NCBI GenBank assembly: GCA_964462185.1
Contig: CAYWWV010000012.1
Span: 1 to 38,205 of the forward strand
DNA from: RBG-16-57-9 sp964462185
GTDB taxonomy: Archaea; Thermoproteota; Bathyarchaeia; TCS64
DNA: 38,205 nt
Reading direction: 5' to 3'
The position numbers were made by a program, and so were the translations under genes. The notes under the pieces are model-generated. The model was not told where the DNA came from and did no database searches. It worked only from the letters and a program-made list of their open reading frames with translations. Below are positions 30,850 to 38,205 of this stretch, piece by piece; position 1 is the first letter of the stretch, and the number at the start of each line of letters is the position of its first letter.

Positions 30850-31564
30850 AGAGGTAGAGTTCCTTCAAGGCCTCTATCAGTATTTCCTCGTTGGGGAGTT
30901 GCGAGACTACTAGGGGTATGTTTTCCTGTGCTGCGAGTTGGATTGCCAGTTGGTCTAGTTTTCCCTTCAGGCCGTGGAGGACCACCACCCTTGGCTTGAA
31001 GGGGCTTATTTTGATTGCTATCATGGGGGAACGGCCCCTGCTTACCTTTGTGAAGACCAGGGCTCTCTCGCTGGAGGCGCCGAAGATCCTGTAAAAGTCC
31101 AGCCCGCTGAGCACGGTTATCGCTTTGACGCTGTCCACGACGGTGTAGCCATACACATCTTGGTGTAGCTGGTCTTCCCCTGTGTAAACCCTACCCTCTA
31201 TGCTCTCCACTATATCCATGATGCTTAAGGGGGTCATGAACTCCTTGAGGTCTGTAAATACCTCGCTGGGGTCGAAGGTTATTCTGCTCAGCTGTTTCAC
31301 ATATCCACCCCCCCTAGACTCGTCGATTTCTAGCAGTGCCTCCACGTATTTCTTAATGAAGAGACTCCCCGGGCTTTTCCGCCTCCCAGTCTCATAGTCG
31401 CTTACCACCGAGGGAGAGAGCTGTAGGGCTGCCGAGACCTCGGCCTGGCTCACGTTTAACAGTGTTCTCCACTTTCTCATGGTTTGGCCTGGCTGGGTGC
31501 TGAACACTATCTCTCCGGCAATCCTCTTAGCAAGGTTGTCTCGTGTGGAGTCTAGGTAGGACAT
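30839..31564 (-). CDS. XRE-family archaeal transcriptional regulator
   Basis: A 241-aa protein with an N-terminal helix-turn-helix of the Cro/XRE type: MRKWRTLLNVSQAEVSAAL followed by LSPSVVSDYETGRRKSP. The remaining 150 residues form an alpha/beta domain seen in archaeal regulators of the COG1709 kind (GYTVVDSVKAITVLSGLDF; SPMIAIKISPFKPRVVVLHG), probably for ligand or protein contact. It lies 44 bases downstream of korB, same strand, with a possible own promoter (CGTTTTATC about 30 nt before the ATG). A role in controlling the kor genes or itself is a natural guess, not shown. Confidence 0.82.
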   Translation of the reverse strand: MSYLDSTRDNLAKRIAGEIVFSTQPGQTMRKWRTLLNVSQAEVSAALQLSPSVVSDYETGRRKSPGSLFIKKYVEALLEIDESRGGGYVKQLSRITFDPSEVFTDLKEFMTPLSIMDIVESIEGRVYTGEDQLHQDVYGYTVVDSVKAITVLSGLDFYRIFGASSERALVFTKVSRGRSPMIAIKISPFKPRVVVLHGLKGKLDQLAIQLAAQENIPLVVSQLPNEEILIEALKELYLSTL

Positions 31565-31608
31565 CTTGGATACTCTCTTCCAGGACCTGATAAAACGGTT
31601 TAGCTTCT

Positions 31609-32463
31609 TTAAGTGAACTCCTGGAAGACATCTTCCATGGCTCTCTCAACCTTCTGTTTAACCAGGGGGCCCCGTTTCAGGTGTGGGATTCCCTCCCTGA
31701 AAAGGGGTTTTTCCTCCTTGAAGAATACTCCTAGGGGAATCCTCTGGCCCCACTCCATCGCCTTGGCCAACGCCTTGTTCCAGTCACCTGGGTCATGGCC
31801 CTCCTCCCCCAACTTGTAGCACCTCTCACGGAAATAGTCGTAGGTGTTAACCCTGTTGAAGCTGACACAGGGTTGGAGTACGTCCACTAGGGCGAAACCC
31901 CTGTGTTTGATGGCTTGCACGAGTAGGCTTCTAAGGTGTCTGGGCTCGCCTGCGAAACCCCTGGCGACGAATGTTGCTCCGCTGACCAGTGCCTGGGCCA
32001 GTGGGTTGATGCTTCTGCTCCACTCTCCCCTGGGGCTGGTCTTGGTGACCATCCCTTGGGCGCTGGTGGGGCTAACCTGCCCCGTTGTCAACCCGTAAAT
32101 CATATTGTTGTGCACCACATACACCAAGTCCACATTCCTCCTAGCTGCGTGTGGGAAATGCCCCATGCCGATGTTGAAGGCATCCCCATCCCCAGCGAAC
32201 CCGATGACAGTTAAGTCGTGGTTAGCCAGTTTTATCCCCGTAGCAACGGGCAGCACCCGTCCATGTATCACGTGGAATCCATTCACATTCAAGTAGTTGG
32301 TGAGTTTCCCGTGGCAGCCTATCCCTGTAACGGCCACCACCTCCTCTTGGGCCAGCCCTGCCTCGACTATTGCCTGCTTCACACATAGGAGGATGCCGAA
32401 GTTTCCGCAGCCTGGGCACCATGTGTTGGTCGCCGGTGTGCCAAGCTCTGCTAGAGTAGTCAT
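31609..32463 (-). CDS. korB: 2-oxoacid:ferredoxin oxidoreductase, beta subunit
   Basis: A 284-aa subunit that binds thiamine diphosphate and an iron-sulfur cluster. TNTWCPGCGNFGILLCVKQA gives the first cluster cysteines; the TPP motif is FAGDGDAFNIGMGHFPHAARRN followed by VVHNNMIYGLTTGQVSPTS. A conserved Cys in LVDVLQPCVSFN supplies another ligand. It works with KorA to oxidise 2-oxoacids (2-oxoglutarate or others) to acyl-CoA with reduced ferredoxin. The ATG overlaps the korA TGA by four bases (ATGA), showing translational coupling. The specificity cannot be decided, so the kor symbol is by similarity. Confidence 0.92.
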   Translation of the reverse strand: MTTLAELGTPATNTWCPGCGNFGILLCVKQAIVEAGLAQEEVVAVTGIGCHGKLTNYLNVNGFHVIHGRVLPVATGIKLANHDLTVIGFAGDGDAFNIGMGHFPHAARRNVDLVYVVHNNMIYGLTTGQVSPTSAQGMVTKTSPRGEWSRSINPLAQALVSGATFVARGFAGEPRHLRSLLVQAIKHRGFALVDVLQPCVSFNRVNTYDYFRERCYKLGEEGHDPGDWNKALAKAMEWGQRIPLGVFFKEEKPLFREGIPHLKRGPLVKQKVERAMEDVFQEFT

Positions 32464-34193
32464 GGTGCCACCTCCAACGCCCCCGCCTCAATCTCCAGCG
32501 GGGTCAGCGGCCTCCCATCGTATTTCAACACGGTTTTCGCTGGGGTTTTACCTGCGTGGAGCTTGATAAGCCTGCCAAGCAGCCCTGTCCGGTTGGTCTC
32601 GACCAGTACCCACGCCCCCTCCAACAAGTCCCCTATCTGGCTGGGGAAGGGCTCAAGGGCTCTCACCTGGATGAACCTCGCGGAGTGGCCCTTCTCCTCC
32701 AATTGATGCATGGACTCGAGTGCAGGGCCCTTGGTGGAGCCCCACCCAACGAGGGTGACCTCTGCCTTAGCAGAGCCGTAGACTTTAACTGGCTGCATTT
32801 TTTCAACAGCTTCCTCTATGTAGGGAGTTTTTCTGAATCTCTTGTCCGCCATGCTGGTGACGAGCTTGGGGTCTGTGGTTGTGAACCCTCTCTCTGTGTG
32901 CTCGTTGCTGTTAGCTAAAACCAATGCGTTCTTGGTACCTGGGACAACCATGGGGCTGACCCCGCTCTCCGTCAACTGGTATCTCTGGTATTCACCGCCC
33001 TCCCACTCATCCAATCTCTCATAGATGGAATCTGGGTGGGGGTCAAGGCTTTCCGCGGTCTCATGGCTCTCCACGACAGTTTTGTCTGTTAGTAGGATCA
33101 CGGGTATCTGGAACCTCTCAGCCAGGTTAAAGGCCTCCACAGTGAAACTATAACACTCCTCCACATCCCCAGGCGCGAGCACCACGCGGGGGAACTCGCC
33201 GTGGCCCGCAGCAATAGCGAATAGGGCGTCTCCCTGGGCTGAGTAGGTGGCCATCCCCGTGCTGGGCCCGGGTCGCTGGGCCAACATGATGACGATGGGG
33301 GTCTCAGTCATAGCCGCAAGACTCAGGGACTCCACCATAAGGGAGAACCCCCCACCAGAGGTGGCGGTCATAGCCTTCGCACCAGCGTAACTGGCCCCCA
33401 GAGCCATGCCAACGGCAGCTATCTCACTCTCAGGCTGAACCACCACCATACCCGAGGCCTCGTCATGGCTGGCGAGCCAGTGTAAAACTGGGCTGGCGGG
33501 GGTCATGGGGTAGGCCGCGAAAAAGTTGCATCCCGCGGCAAGACAGCCGAGGGCCACCGCCTCATTACCCGTCAACCACAGTCGTTTAGCCCTCTCGCCC
33601 ATGTCCGCATGGCATTCAAAACTATTTTCGTGTTCCCTGACTGCTTCCCAACCCTGGCGGGCAGCCTCGATGTTCATCTCCACCACCCGTTGTCTTCCTC
33701 TAAACTCATCGGCTATGGTGGACTCCAGAACCGCCAAGTCTCCCCCTAATAAACAGGTAATGGCCCCCAGGCCAACAATGTTTTGCATGATCGAGGGTCC
33801 CCCTATGGTTTTGATTATCTCCCCCATGGGTATGGGGAATAACTGGAGCCCCACCATAGAATCTTCATCTACCTCCAGAGACGAGTCGTAGACCAGCCCA
33901 CCCTTGGGCGCCATCTCCGCCATGTGAAGCCCAATAGTCTCCTTGTTAAGTGCCAGCAAGAGATCATACCTATCGTTGAAGCCCCTGACCTTCCTGGCCG
34001 CTACCCTAAGGGTATAATAGTTGTGGCCTCCCCTGATTAGGCTTGGGTAGTCTATGTTTCCGAAGGCGTAAAGCCCAGAGCGTGTGAATGCACGCCCAAG
34101 TAGGGAGCCGCTTCGGGTAACCCCTTGGCCGGCCTCCCCCCCAATTCCTATAGTGATTGTATCGTCTATTAGCCCTCTACAACTCTTAGTCAT
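32460..34193 (-). CDS. korA: 2-oxoacid:ferredoxin oxidoreductase, fused gamma-alpha subunit
   Basis: A 577-aa fusion. The first 190 residues are the gamma domain (ITIGIGGEAGQGVTRSGSLL, DYPSLIRGGHNYYTLRV), the remainder the alpha domain with AAYPMTPASPVLHWL, the YPITP-like motif that binds substrate-side loops, and ATSGGGFSLMVESLSLAAM. Such gamma-alpha plus beta two-subunit enzymes are found in aerobic and anaerobic archaea and in some bacteria. ATG 34193 lies about 27 nt from a TATA-like CCAATATAAAG within a pair of direct repeats, so the transcript is probably leaderless. Divergent from the ferredoxin gene, its likely electron acceptor. Confidence 0.93.
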   Translation of the reverse strand: MTKSCRGLIDDTITIGIGGEAGQGVTRSGSLLGRAFTRSGLYAFGNIDYPSLIRGGHNYYTLRVAARKVRGFNDRYDLLLALNKETIGLHMAEMAPKGGLVYDSSLEVDEDSMVGLQLFPIPMGEIIKTIGGPSIMQNIVGLGAITCLLGGDLAVLESTIADEFRGRQRVVEMNIEAARQGWEAVREHENSFECHADMGERAKRLWLTGNEAVALGCLAAGCNFFAAYPMTPASPVLHWLASHDEASGMVVVQPESEIAAVGMALGASYAGAKAMTATSGGGFSLMVESLSLAAMTETPIVIMLAQRPGPSTGMATYSAQGDALFAIAAGHGEFPRVVLAPGDVEECYSFTVEAFNLAERFQIPVILLTDKTVVESHETAESLDPHPDSIYERLDEWEGGEYQRYQLTESGVSPMVVPGTKNALVLANSNEHTERGFTTTDPKLVTSMADKRFRKTPYIEEAVEKMQPVKVYGSAKAEVTLVGWGSTKGPALESMHQLEEKGHSARFIQVRALEPFPSQIGDLLEGAWVLVETNRTGLLGRLIKLHAGKTPAKTVLKYDGRPLTPLEIEAGALEVAP

Positions 34194-34200
34194 TGGCTAC

Positions 34201-34230
34201 TATATTGGATTACACCCTTTATATTGGATT
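34201..34230 (-). promoter_or_regulatory. Direct repeat over the kor promoter
   Basis: The 11-mer TATATTGGATT (plus reading) occurs twice, at 34201-34211 and 34220-34230, 19 bp apart. On the minus strand the distal copy (AATCCAATATAAAG) is the korA TATA box and the proximal copy covers the predicted transcription start, which is an arrangement expected for an autoregulated or repressed promoter. Confidence 0.5.
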
Positions 34231-34253
34231 CTAAGTAAGCGAAACACGGGAAA

Positions 34254-34263
34254 ACTTTAAAAC
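34254..34263 (+). promoter_or_regulatory. TATA box of the ferredoxin gene
   Basis: ACTTTAAAAC about 40 nt before the start; divergent from, and about 25 bp beyond, the kor promoter repeat. Confidence 0.55.
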
Positions 34264-34298
34264 AGTTAACAACCGCTTCAAGTGGAAAGGTGAGCAGC

Positions 34299-34475
34299 TT
34301 GGCTAAAATCACCATTTCCGATGCCTGTAATGGAGACGGGGTCTGCGTCGACATCTGCCCGATGAACGTCTACGACTTGGTGGACAACAGAGCTGTGCCC
34401 GAGAGGGCCGACGACTGCATTTTGTGCATGGCGTGCGTTAACGCCTGTCCCAACCAGGCAATTACGGTGGAGTAA
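34299..34475 (+). CDS. Ferredoxin with an Asp in one cluster motif
   Basis: A 58-aa two-cluster ferredoxin. The second site is a normal CILCMACVNACP. The first reads CNGDGVCVDICP: compared with C-x2-C-x2-C-x3-CP, the second cysteine is Asp, as in ferredoxins (such as that of Pyrococcus furiosus) where Asp ligates a [4Fe-4S] cluster that easily converts to [3Fe-4S]. TTG 34299 has AGGTGA five bases before it and is preferred; GTG 34290 is part of that site. It is divergent from korAB, whose enzyme would reduce it. A stem-loop overlapping the stop followed by T-run ends the gene. Confidence 0.88.
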   Translation: MAKITISDACNGDGVCVDICPMNVYDLVDNRAVPERADDCILCMACVNACPNQAITVE

Positions 34476-34493
34476 AACACTCCAACCTTTTTT
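34468..34493 (+). terminator. Stem-loop and T-run terminator after ferredoxin
   Basis: TGGAGT and ACTCCA pair around loop AAAAC (34468-34484), followed by CCTTTTTT. The stem includes the stop codon; the T-run ends at the stop of the convergent DUF47 gene. Confidence 0.6.
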
Positions 34494-35163
34494 AATGTCT
34501 TCTTACGCCTACAGCGCGAACCACATCGGCCGTGTTCTCACACCAGTCTGCGACGGTTTCCACCGCGGTGTAGAACTCGTTTAAGAGCACCAACGCGTTG
34601 AATGAAAACCCTGGAAAGTCATCCTTGGCGAAGTGGGTTCTGACCTCTGCGAATAGGTCGTCCACGGTCTCCTCCAGCATCTCCACCTCGTCTGCGAGGC
34701 TGAGGGCTTTGCTGGGTTCGTGTATTAGGGCTTCGATTGCGGAGACCAGGATTTTAACGCAGTTGATGGTGGCGTTAACCATGTGGGTGGAGTCGGCTTT
34801 CAACTCGTCGTTCAGTGATTGGTAGGGGAGTATTTTGAGGATGCGGCCGGCTTCTTTGCTCCAGTCTGCTATCCAGTCTACCGACCTAACCAGCTCCATC
34901 AGGTCGTCCCTCTCCTCGGGGGAGAGCTTGGTGGTGGTCAGCTCCTCTATGATCTTCCTCCGGAGCTCGTCGGCCCTCATCTCCAGGCCGCTTAGTTCCT
35001 TGTAATGGGCGTCTTTCTGGTCGGCGTTGTTGTCTGAGGATGCTTCAACCATCTCTCCCAGATGGATTACTGTTTGTAGCGTTAGCTCGAGGTGGTCTTG
35101 AACCATGTCCAAGACTTTTTTCCGTTCATCGGGTTGTAACCACCCCAAGAACCTTTTAGACAT
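34492..35163 (-). CDS. DUF47/PhoU-like phosphate transport regulator (copy 1)
   Basis: A 223-aa all-helical protein. ELSGLEMRADELRRKIIEEL, SVDWIADWSKEAGRI, EMLEETVDDLFAEVR and TVADWCENTADVVRAV carry the E-x3-D metal-site pattern of DUF47/PhoU-like proteins, which regulate phosphate carriers. It has TATTTACATT about 50 nt upstream and a GGGTGGT site before the ATG, so it may have its own promoter besides reading from the NptA operon. The paralogue of the next gene (35224-35892), with conserved length, ends and motif spacing; the tandem copies arose by duplication. Function in this organism is inferred from neighbours. Confidence 0.88.
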   Translation of the reverse strand: MSKRFLGWLQPDERKKVLDMVQDHLELTLQTVIHLGEMVEASSDNNADQKDAHYKELSGLEMRADELRRKIIEELTTTKLSPEERDDLMELVRSVDWIADWSKEAGRILKILPYQSLNDELKADSTHMVNATINCVKILVSAIEALIHEPSKALSLADEVEMLEETVDDLFAEVRTHFAKDDFPGFSFNALVLLNEFYTAVETVADWCENTADVVRAVGVRRH

Positions 35164-35223
35164 TCAATACCACCCTTTTAGCACATCCCCAATGTAAATA
35201 GTTTCTGCACTCCAGTGCCTGCT

Positions 35224-35892
35224 CTATCTCTGGATCACTCTCACTGCTATGGCCCTGGCAACGTCAGCCGTGTTCTCACACCAGTCTGCGACGGACTCCA
35301 CGGCGTCCAAGAATTCATTCACCAGGATCACTGTGCCCCTTTTCAGCTCCGGGGACTCTACTTGGATGAACAGCTCGCGGGCTCTGGAGTATATCTCATC
35401 CACATCCTCCTCCAGCATTTCCACCTTATCCGCGATCTCCAAGGCCTTCCTAGGGTCTTTCCTCAACTCGTAGATGCAGTCCCTCAGCAGCTTTACACAG
35501 GCATAGTTTTCCCTGCACATATCCTCCACGGTTTCCCTCAACTCGTCTGGGAAGCCGCTGAAGGGGATCACCAAGAGAAGCCTGCCCGCCTCCCTGGCCC
35601 AGTCGGCTATCCAGTCTACGGCCCTCACCAGCCCCATCAAGTCATCCCTCTCGTTGGGATAGAGCTCCCTGATGCTGAGCTCGGTTATCAGAGACCTTCG
35701 AATCTGGTCTGCCCTCATCTCCGCCTTATCGATCTCACCCATCAACTTCTTCTTCCCTTCTTCGGAGTCCTCCTTCACCATCTCGTGGAGGTTTCTCACC
35801 GCCTCGGCCGTCAATTCCAAGTGTTCATAGGTCATGCTGAGAACCTTCTCGTTTCTCCTGTCTCCAAACCATCTGAGTATTCGCTCACTCAT
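35224..35892 (-). CDS. DUF47/PhoU-like phosphate transport regulator (copy 2)
   Basis: A 222-aa helical protein like its neighbour. The same four helix blocks occur: EIDKAEMRADQIRRSLITEL, AVDWIADWAREAGRL, EMLEEDVDEIYSRAREL and SVADWCENTADVARAI. The ATG is four bases after the Na/Pi cotransporter stop with GGGGTGATTGG ahead of it, so the two are translated together, as often seen for Pit/NptA-type carriers with DUF47 partners. The pair may form a hetero-oligomer that gates the transporter or senses metal or phosphate. I see no disruption. Confidence 0.9.
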   Translation of the reverse strand: MSERILRWFGDRRNEKVLSMTYEHLELTAEAVRNLHEMVKEDSEEGKKKLMGEIDKAEMRADQIRRSLITELSIRELYPNERDDLMGLVRAVDWIADWAREAGRLLLVIPFSGFPDELRETVEDMCRENYACVKLLRDCIYELRKDPRKALEIADKVEMLEEDVDEIYSRARELFIQVESPELKRGTVILVNEFLDAVESVADWCENTADVARAIAVRVIQR

Positions 35893-35896
35893 CCAA

Positions 35897-37105
35897 TCAC
35901 CCCATGAAAACGATTACGAGGATAGGCACGACAAAGAATATTCCTATTATCCAGAGGACCAAGGATAGCCCCGCGTTCTTGTTTCCAGCGATCCTTGAGC
36001 CTATGGCTTCAGCAATCTTTATGGGAATAAACCTGAGGGGGGACACGAACCAGAGTATAACAGCCATAATGTTCAAGAGTATGTGGGCTGTGCCCAGGAT
36101 AAATCCTGTGAGTCCGCCTGCAATGTATCCATAGATCTGGGAGAGGTCCATGGTTGTGGCTATGTTGCATCCCACCAAGTAGGGGTAGGCCCCTTTGAGG
36201 TCGACCACCTTGGTGGCTATGAAGGGTATGATTAGGCTGGTGCCGATGCTGCTGCTCCCAACTAGGAAGGTGATGGTGAACCCGGTGAAAAAGCCCCTCA
36301 CGGGGTTTTTGAAGGCTGCTTTAACCTGGTCCTCCCATTGTAGGTCTATGATCCTCTCTAAAGCCTTTGAGATCATGTTTAGGGAGTATATGATCACTAA
36401 GAACCAGATTATGAAGAAGAGAATACCAGTTACTTTAATGCCAACCAAGCCCACCAGGGCTTCTTTTAAGGGGTCTATGATGGGGCGCTCCACTATTATG
36501 TCGATTATGGAGGTTTCGAACCTCGCCAACAAATCCTCAACGTTTAACACTCTCTGGTAGATGTCCCCCATCTTTAAGACCAGCTTCGATAGGAAGCCGA
36601 ACGCTAGCTCCAGTGTGAAAAGCAGGGAGATGGTGAGTATCTCGTAGACATCGTCCACAATCACCCCGGGTATGGTGTCCCGGAACTCCTCCTCCGTCAT
36701 GCCTCGTTCAACCCCGAAGGCCACGATGGTGTTGGTTATCGACGTCCCCACATTGGCGCCAAGAATCATGGGTACACCAAACTGAACGGCCTTCTCTAGG
36801 GAAAGCCCCCCGGCCACCATCCCCGACATACTCATCATAGTGGCCGCCACAACGGCGCTGCTGCTTTGCACCAAGGCGGTGCTCAGCATACCCAGGGCAA
36901 GGCCTGTGATGGGGGCTGTCTCCCCCGTGACCATGTTGAGGATGTTTGACTGCCACTGGGCGAAGATGAGTTTAAAGCCGCTTTTAATGCCCTCCAAGCT
37001 GGCGACGAAGCAATACACGCTGAATAGGAGGGTTAACACTACCTTGATTTTCTCGATTGTTAGGTTTTCTATTTGGGCTTGTTTAGAATTATTGGTTTCT
37101 CCCAT
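35897..37105 (-). CDS. Na+/phosphate cotransporter (NptA/PF02690 family)
   Basis: A 402-aa membrane protein. Two inverted-repeat Na/Pi-cotransporter units are visible: LSTALVQSSSAVVAATMMSMSG with ANVGTSITNTIVAFG in the first, and FLVGSSSIGTSLIIPFIA with CNIATTMDLSQIYGY in the second. The second unit has VGSSS where QSSS is usual, so the substrate site may be altered. The carrier couples Na+ to phosphate import in characterised relatives. The ATG 37105 lies 26 nt from a CTTAAACA TATA box (leaderless). The following DUF47 pair suggests a phosphate-responsive operon. Confidence 0.9.
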   Translation of the reverse strand: MGETNNSKQAQIENLTIEKIKVVLTLLFSVYCFVASLEGIKSGFKLIFAQWQSNILNMVTGETAPITGLALGMLSTALVQSSSAVVAATMMSMSGMVAGGLSLEKAVQFGVPMILGANVGTSITNTIVAFGVERGMTEEEFRDTIPGVIVDDVYEILTISLLFTLELAFGFLSKLVLKMGDIYQRVLNVEDLLARFETSIIDIIVERPIIDPLKEALVGLVGIKVTGILFFIIWFLVIIYSLNMISKALERIIDLQWEDQVKAAFKNPVRGFFTGFTITFLVGSSSIGTSLIIPFIATKVVDLKGAYPYLVGCNIATTMDLSQIYGYIAGGLTGFILGTAHILLNIMAVILWFVSPLRFIPIKIAEAIGSRIAGNKNAGLSLVLWIIGIFFVVPILVIVFMG

Positions 37106-37127
37106 GTTTGGCCCCGGTTTGTAGGTG

Positions 37128-37136
37128 TGTTTAAGA
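37128..37136 (-). promoter_or_regulatory. TATA box of the Na/Pi cotransporter operon
   Basis: Minus-strand TCTTAAACA centred 26 nt before the ATG. Confidence 0.55.
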
Positions 37137-37144
37137 TGTCTCCT

Positions 37145-37240
37145 CTAACTAGAATATAAATATTGATTATGTAAAATATATTCAGGAATATAAGCTATAG
37201 AATATATATAACTTGGATTTGTTTTATTGGCCCCCCAACC
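37145..37240. other. AT-rich intergenic stretch
   Basis: This stretch between the phosphate operon and the glycosyltransferase is far richer in A/T than its surroundings and holds several TATA-like words (AATATAAATATTG, AGAATATATATAAC). No gene or tRNA fits. It lies upstream of the phosphate operon and may carry regulator sites. Confidence 0.5.
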
Positions 37241-37309
37241 CCCGCCGGAAGACAAATCAACCCCAACCAAAGACACCCAATAACACTAGACCCACCCTAA
37301 ATCCCCGCT

Positions 37310-38205
37310 CTAAGCCCCCAGCAATCTCTCATAAATAGACAAATGCCTCTCAACAACACTATTATGCTCGTGGACCTCCCTCACATACTTGAAGCCCCGC
37401 AGCCCCTTCTCATACCAGGCGTCCCCCTCCAAGAGAAACTCCAAACCCTCACGCAGCCTCTCAAGCGGGCAGTGAACCCCAAACCTGGAGGCAAACCCAT
37501 CTGGGTCGAAGGGGCTGAGGATGGCACAGCCATGGGCTGCCGCCTCCAAAAACGAGACTGGGAGGGCCTCGAAGAAGCTGGTGTTCACCAACACCCAAGC
37601 CCGATCCAATAGCTTTTCCTTCTCCACCCCATCCACAAAACCCAAGAAGCTCAAATTCCTAACCCCGGCAAATTTTCCCCTAATATGGCGCTCAAAGGCC
37701 TTTGAGTGGCCCTTACCTGCGACGTAGAACTGGGCTTCTGGGAAGGATAAGGCAAGCCTGCAGAAGGCACCTGGATTCTTCACGGGGTCCAAACGCCCCA
37801 AAAACACCACCACGGGGGCCCCGCTCTTCCTCGGCGGGCTCGAAGGCACCCTTACAGGGTTAGGCAGAAAGCCTGGGGGCTTACCCAACCCGTACATATC
37901 TTTGACCTTAGGCACCAGGTATCGGGCATGGCAGTAAACCCCGTCCAACCTGGAGACACAGGGCACCAACGCGGGCTCAACAAACCTATTGTAGAGCAGA
38001 CGCCTGGGAGGATAGAAGGATTCTTGAAGCCTCCAATCCTCCCTGGTCCGGGGATTCTGAAAGGTAACCACGTGTTTCCCCCCGGCCCTAACCAGTTTCG
38101 CCAGCGCCGTCAGCGGGGTGAGGCCTTGACTGTGGTATACATCAGCCTCTAAGCGGTTCAACAGAGCAAGAAGAAGGGGGATTTCTGGATATTTGAAACA
38201 GTGTA
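37310..38205 (-). CDS. GT4-type glycosyltransferase, 5' end missing
   Basis: About 298 residues are visible; the frame remains open to the window edge (upstream of TTG 38161 it reads KYPEIPLLLALLNRLEADVYHSQG), so the start is outside. The second domain is a typical GT-B fold: VVVFLGRLDPVKNP, AQFYVAGKGHSKAF, NLSFLGFVDG, and FFEALPVSFLEAAAHG with the E-x7-E motif that binds the sugar nucleotide. GT4 enzymes build glycans, such as archaeal N-glycans, glycolipids or polysaccharides. The acceptor is unknown. Together with the GH99-like enzyme at the far end it may reflect glycan metabolism, though the two are 36 kb apart. Confidence 0.85.
   Translation of the reverse strand, partial: HCFKYPEIPLLLALLNRLEADVYHSQGLTPLTALAKLVRAGGKHVVTFQNPRTREDWRLQESFYPPRRLLYNRFVEPALVPCVSRLDGVYCHARYLVPKVKDMYGLGKPPGFLPNPVRVPSSPPRKSGAPVVVFLGRLDPVKNPGAFCRLALSFPEAQFYVAGKGHSKAFERHIRGKFAGVRNLSFLGFVDGVEKEKLLDRAWVLVNTSFFEALPVSFLEAAAHGCAILSPFDPDGFASRFGVHCPLERLREGLEFLLEGDAWYEKGLRGFKYVREVHEHNSVVERHLSIYERLLGA

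Noticed and set aside
35215..35907. A 230-codon frame opposite the second DUF47 gene
   Set aside because: His/Pro/Leu-rich shadow; the minus strand encodes a clear family member.
1..38205. CRISPR arrays, intact transposons, defence genes
   Set aside because: No regularly spaced repeats, transposase motifs or known defence proteins were found by reading; short repeats outside the kor promoter looked like chance.

Overview
The window reads as a scaffold from a GC-rich archaeon, probably uncultured. Three runs of exactly 100 N (12960-13059, 17506-17605, 26684-26783) look like nominal scaffold gaps. Archaeal markers are Nep1, the GEK1-type D-aminoacyl-tRNA deacylase DtdA, the diphthamide ligase Dph6, a histone-fold protein, an archaeal-type ThrRS, TrmB and archaeal XRE regulators, TATA boxes about 25-30 nt before many start codons, and GGTG/GGAGG ribosome sites. 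The ThrRS lacks the archaeal editing domain, as in some Crenarchaeota, so a TACK-type lineage is plausible but unproven.

Left part (1-11.4 kb): a secreted GH99-like glycosidase (cut by the edge); an HD-domain/unknown pair; an MFS transporter; an operon of a YtcJ-type amidohydrolase, a 93-aa unknown protein and a DASS anion transporter; a tRNA-Arg(GCG) followed by what looks like the decayed end of a membrane-anchored coiled-coil gene; an NRDE/TANGO2 Ntn protein; a four-CBS protein with a hibernation-factor-like tail; a D-2-hydroxyacid dehydrogenase; and Dph6.

Middle (11.4-18.4 kb): a possible structured RNA with its own TATA box, editing-less ThrRS, a MetE-like fragment ending in a gap, DtdA, a DUF72 protein with a zinc-finger-like tail, a 53-aa zinc ribbon, a cupin, Nep1, a membrane-anchored coiled-coil protein and a histone-fold protein (both losing their 5' ends in the second gap), and a SpoIIM-like membrane protein.

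Right part (18.3-38.2 kb): a flavodoxin-NrdD-NrdG operon (anaerobic ribonucleotide reduction with its likely electron donor), divergent from an SPL-like radical SAM protein; IleRS, PPDK and a VOC protein in one direction; a class V aminotransferase; TrmB and XRE regulators; a 2-oxoacid:ferredoxin oxidoreductase (KorAB) divergent from a ferredoxin with one Asp in a cluster motif; a phosphate module (Na/Pi cotransporter plus two DUF47/PhoU-like proteins); and a GT4 glycosyltransferase cut by the edge.

Together the genes suggest an anaerobe: PPDK, ferredoxin-linked 2-oxoacid oxidation, an oxygen-sensitive class III RNR and radical SAM enzymes. The most useful leads are the CBS-HPF fusion, the compact Flv-NrdD-NrdG operon, the editing-less ThrRS with a structured element in front of it, the amidohydrolase/small protein/DASS operon, and the paired repeats at the kor promoter. 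I did not see an obvious defence system, CRISPR array or intact insertion sequence.
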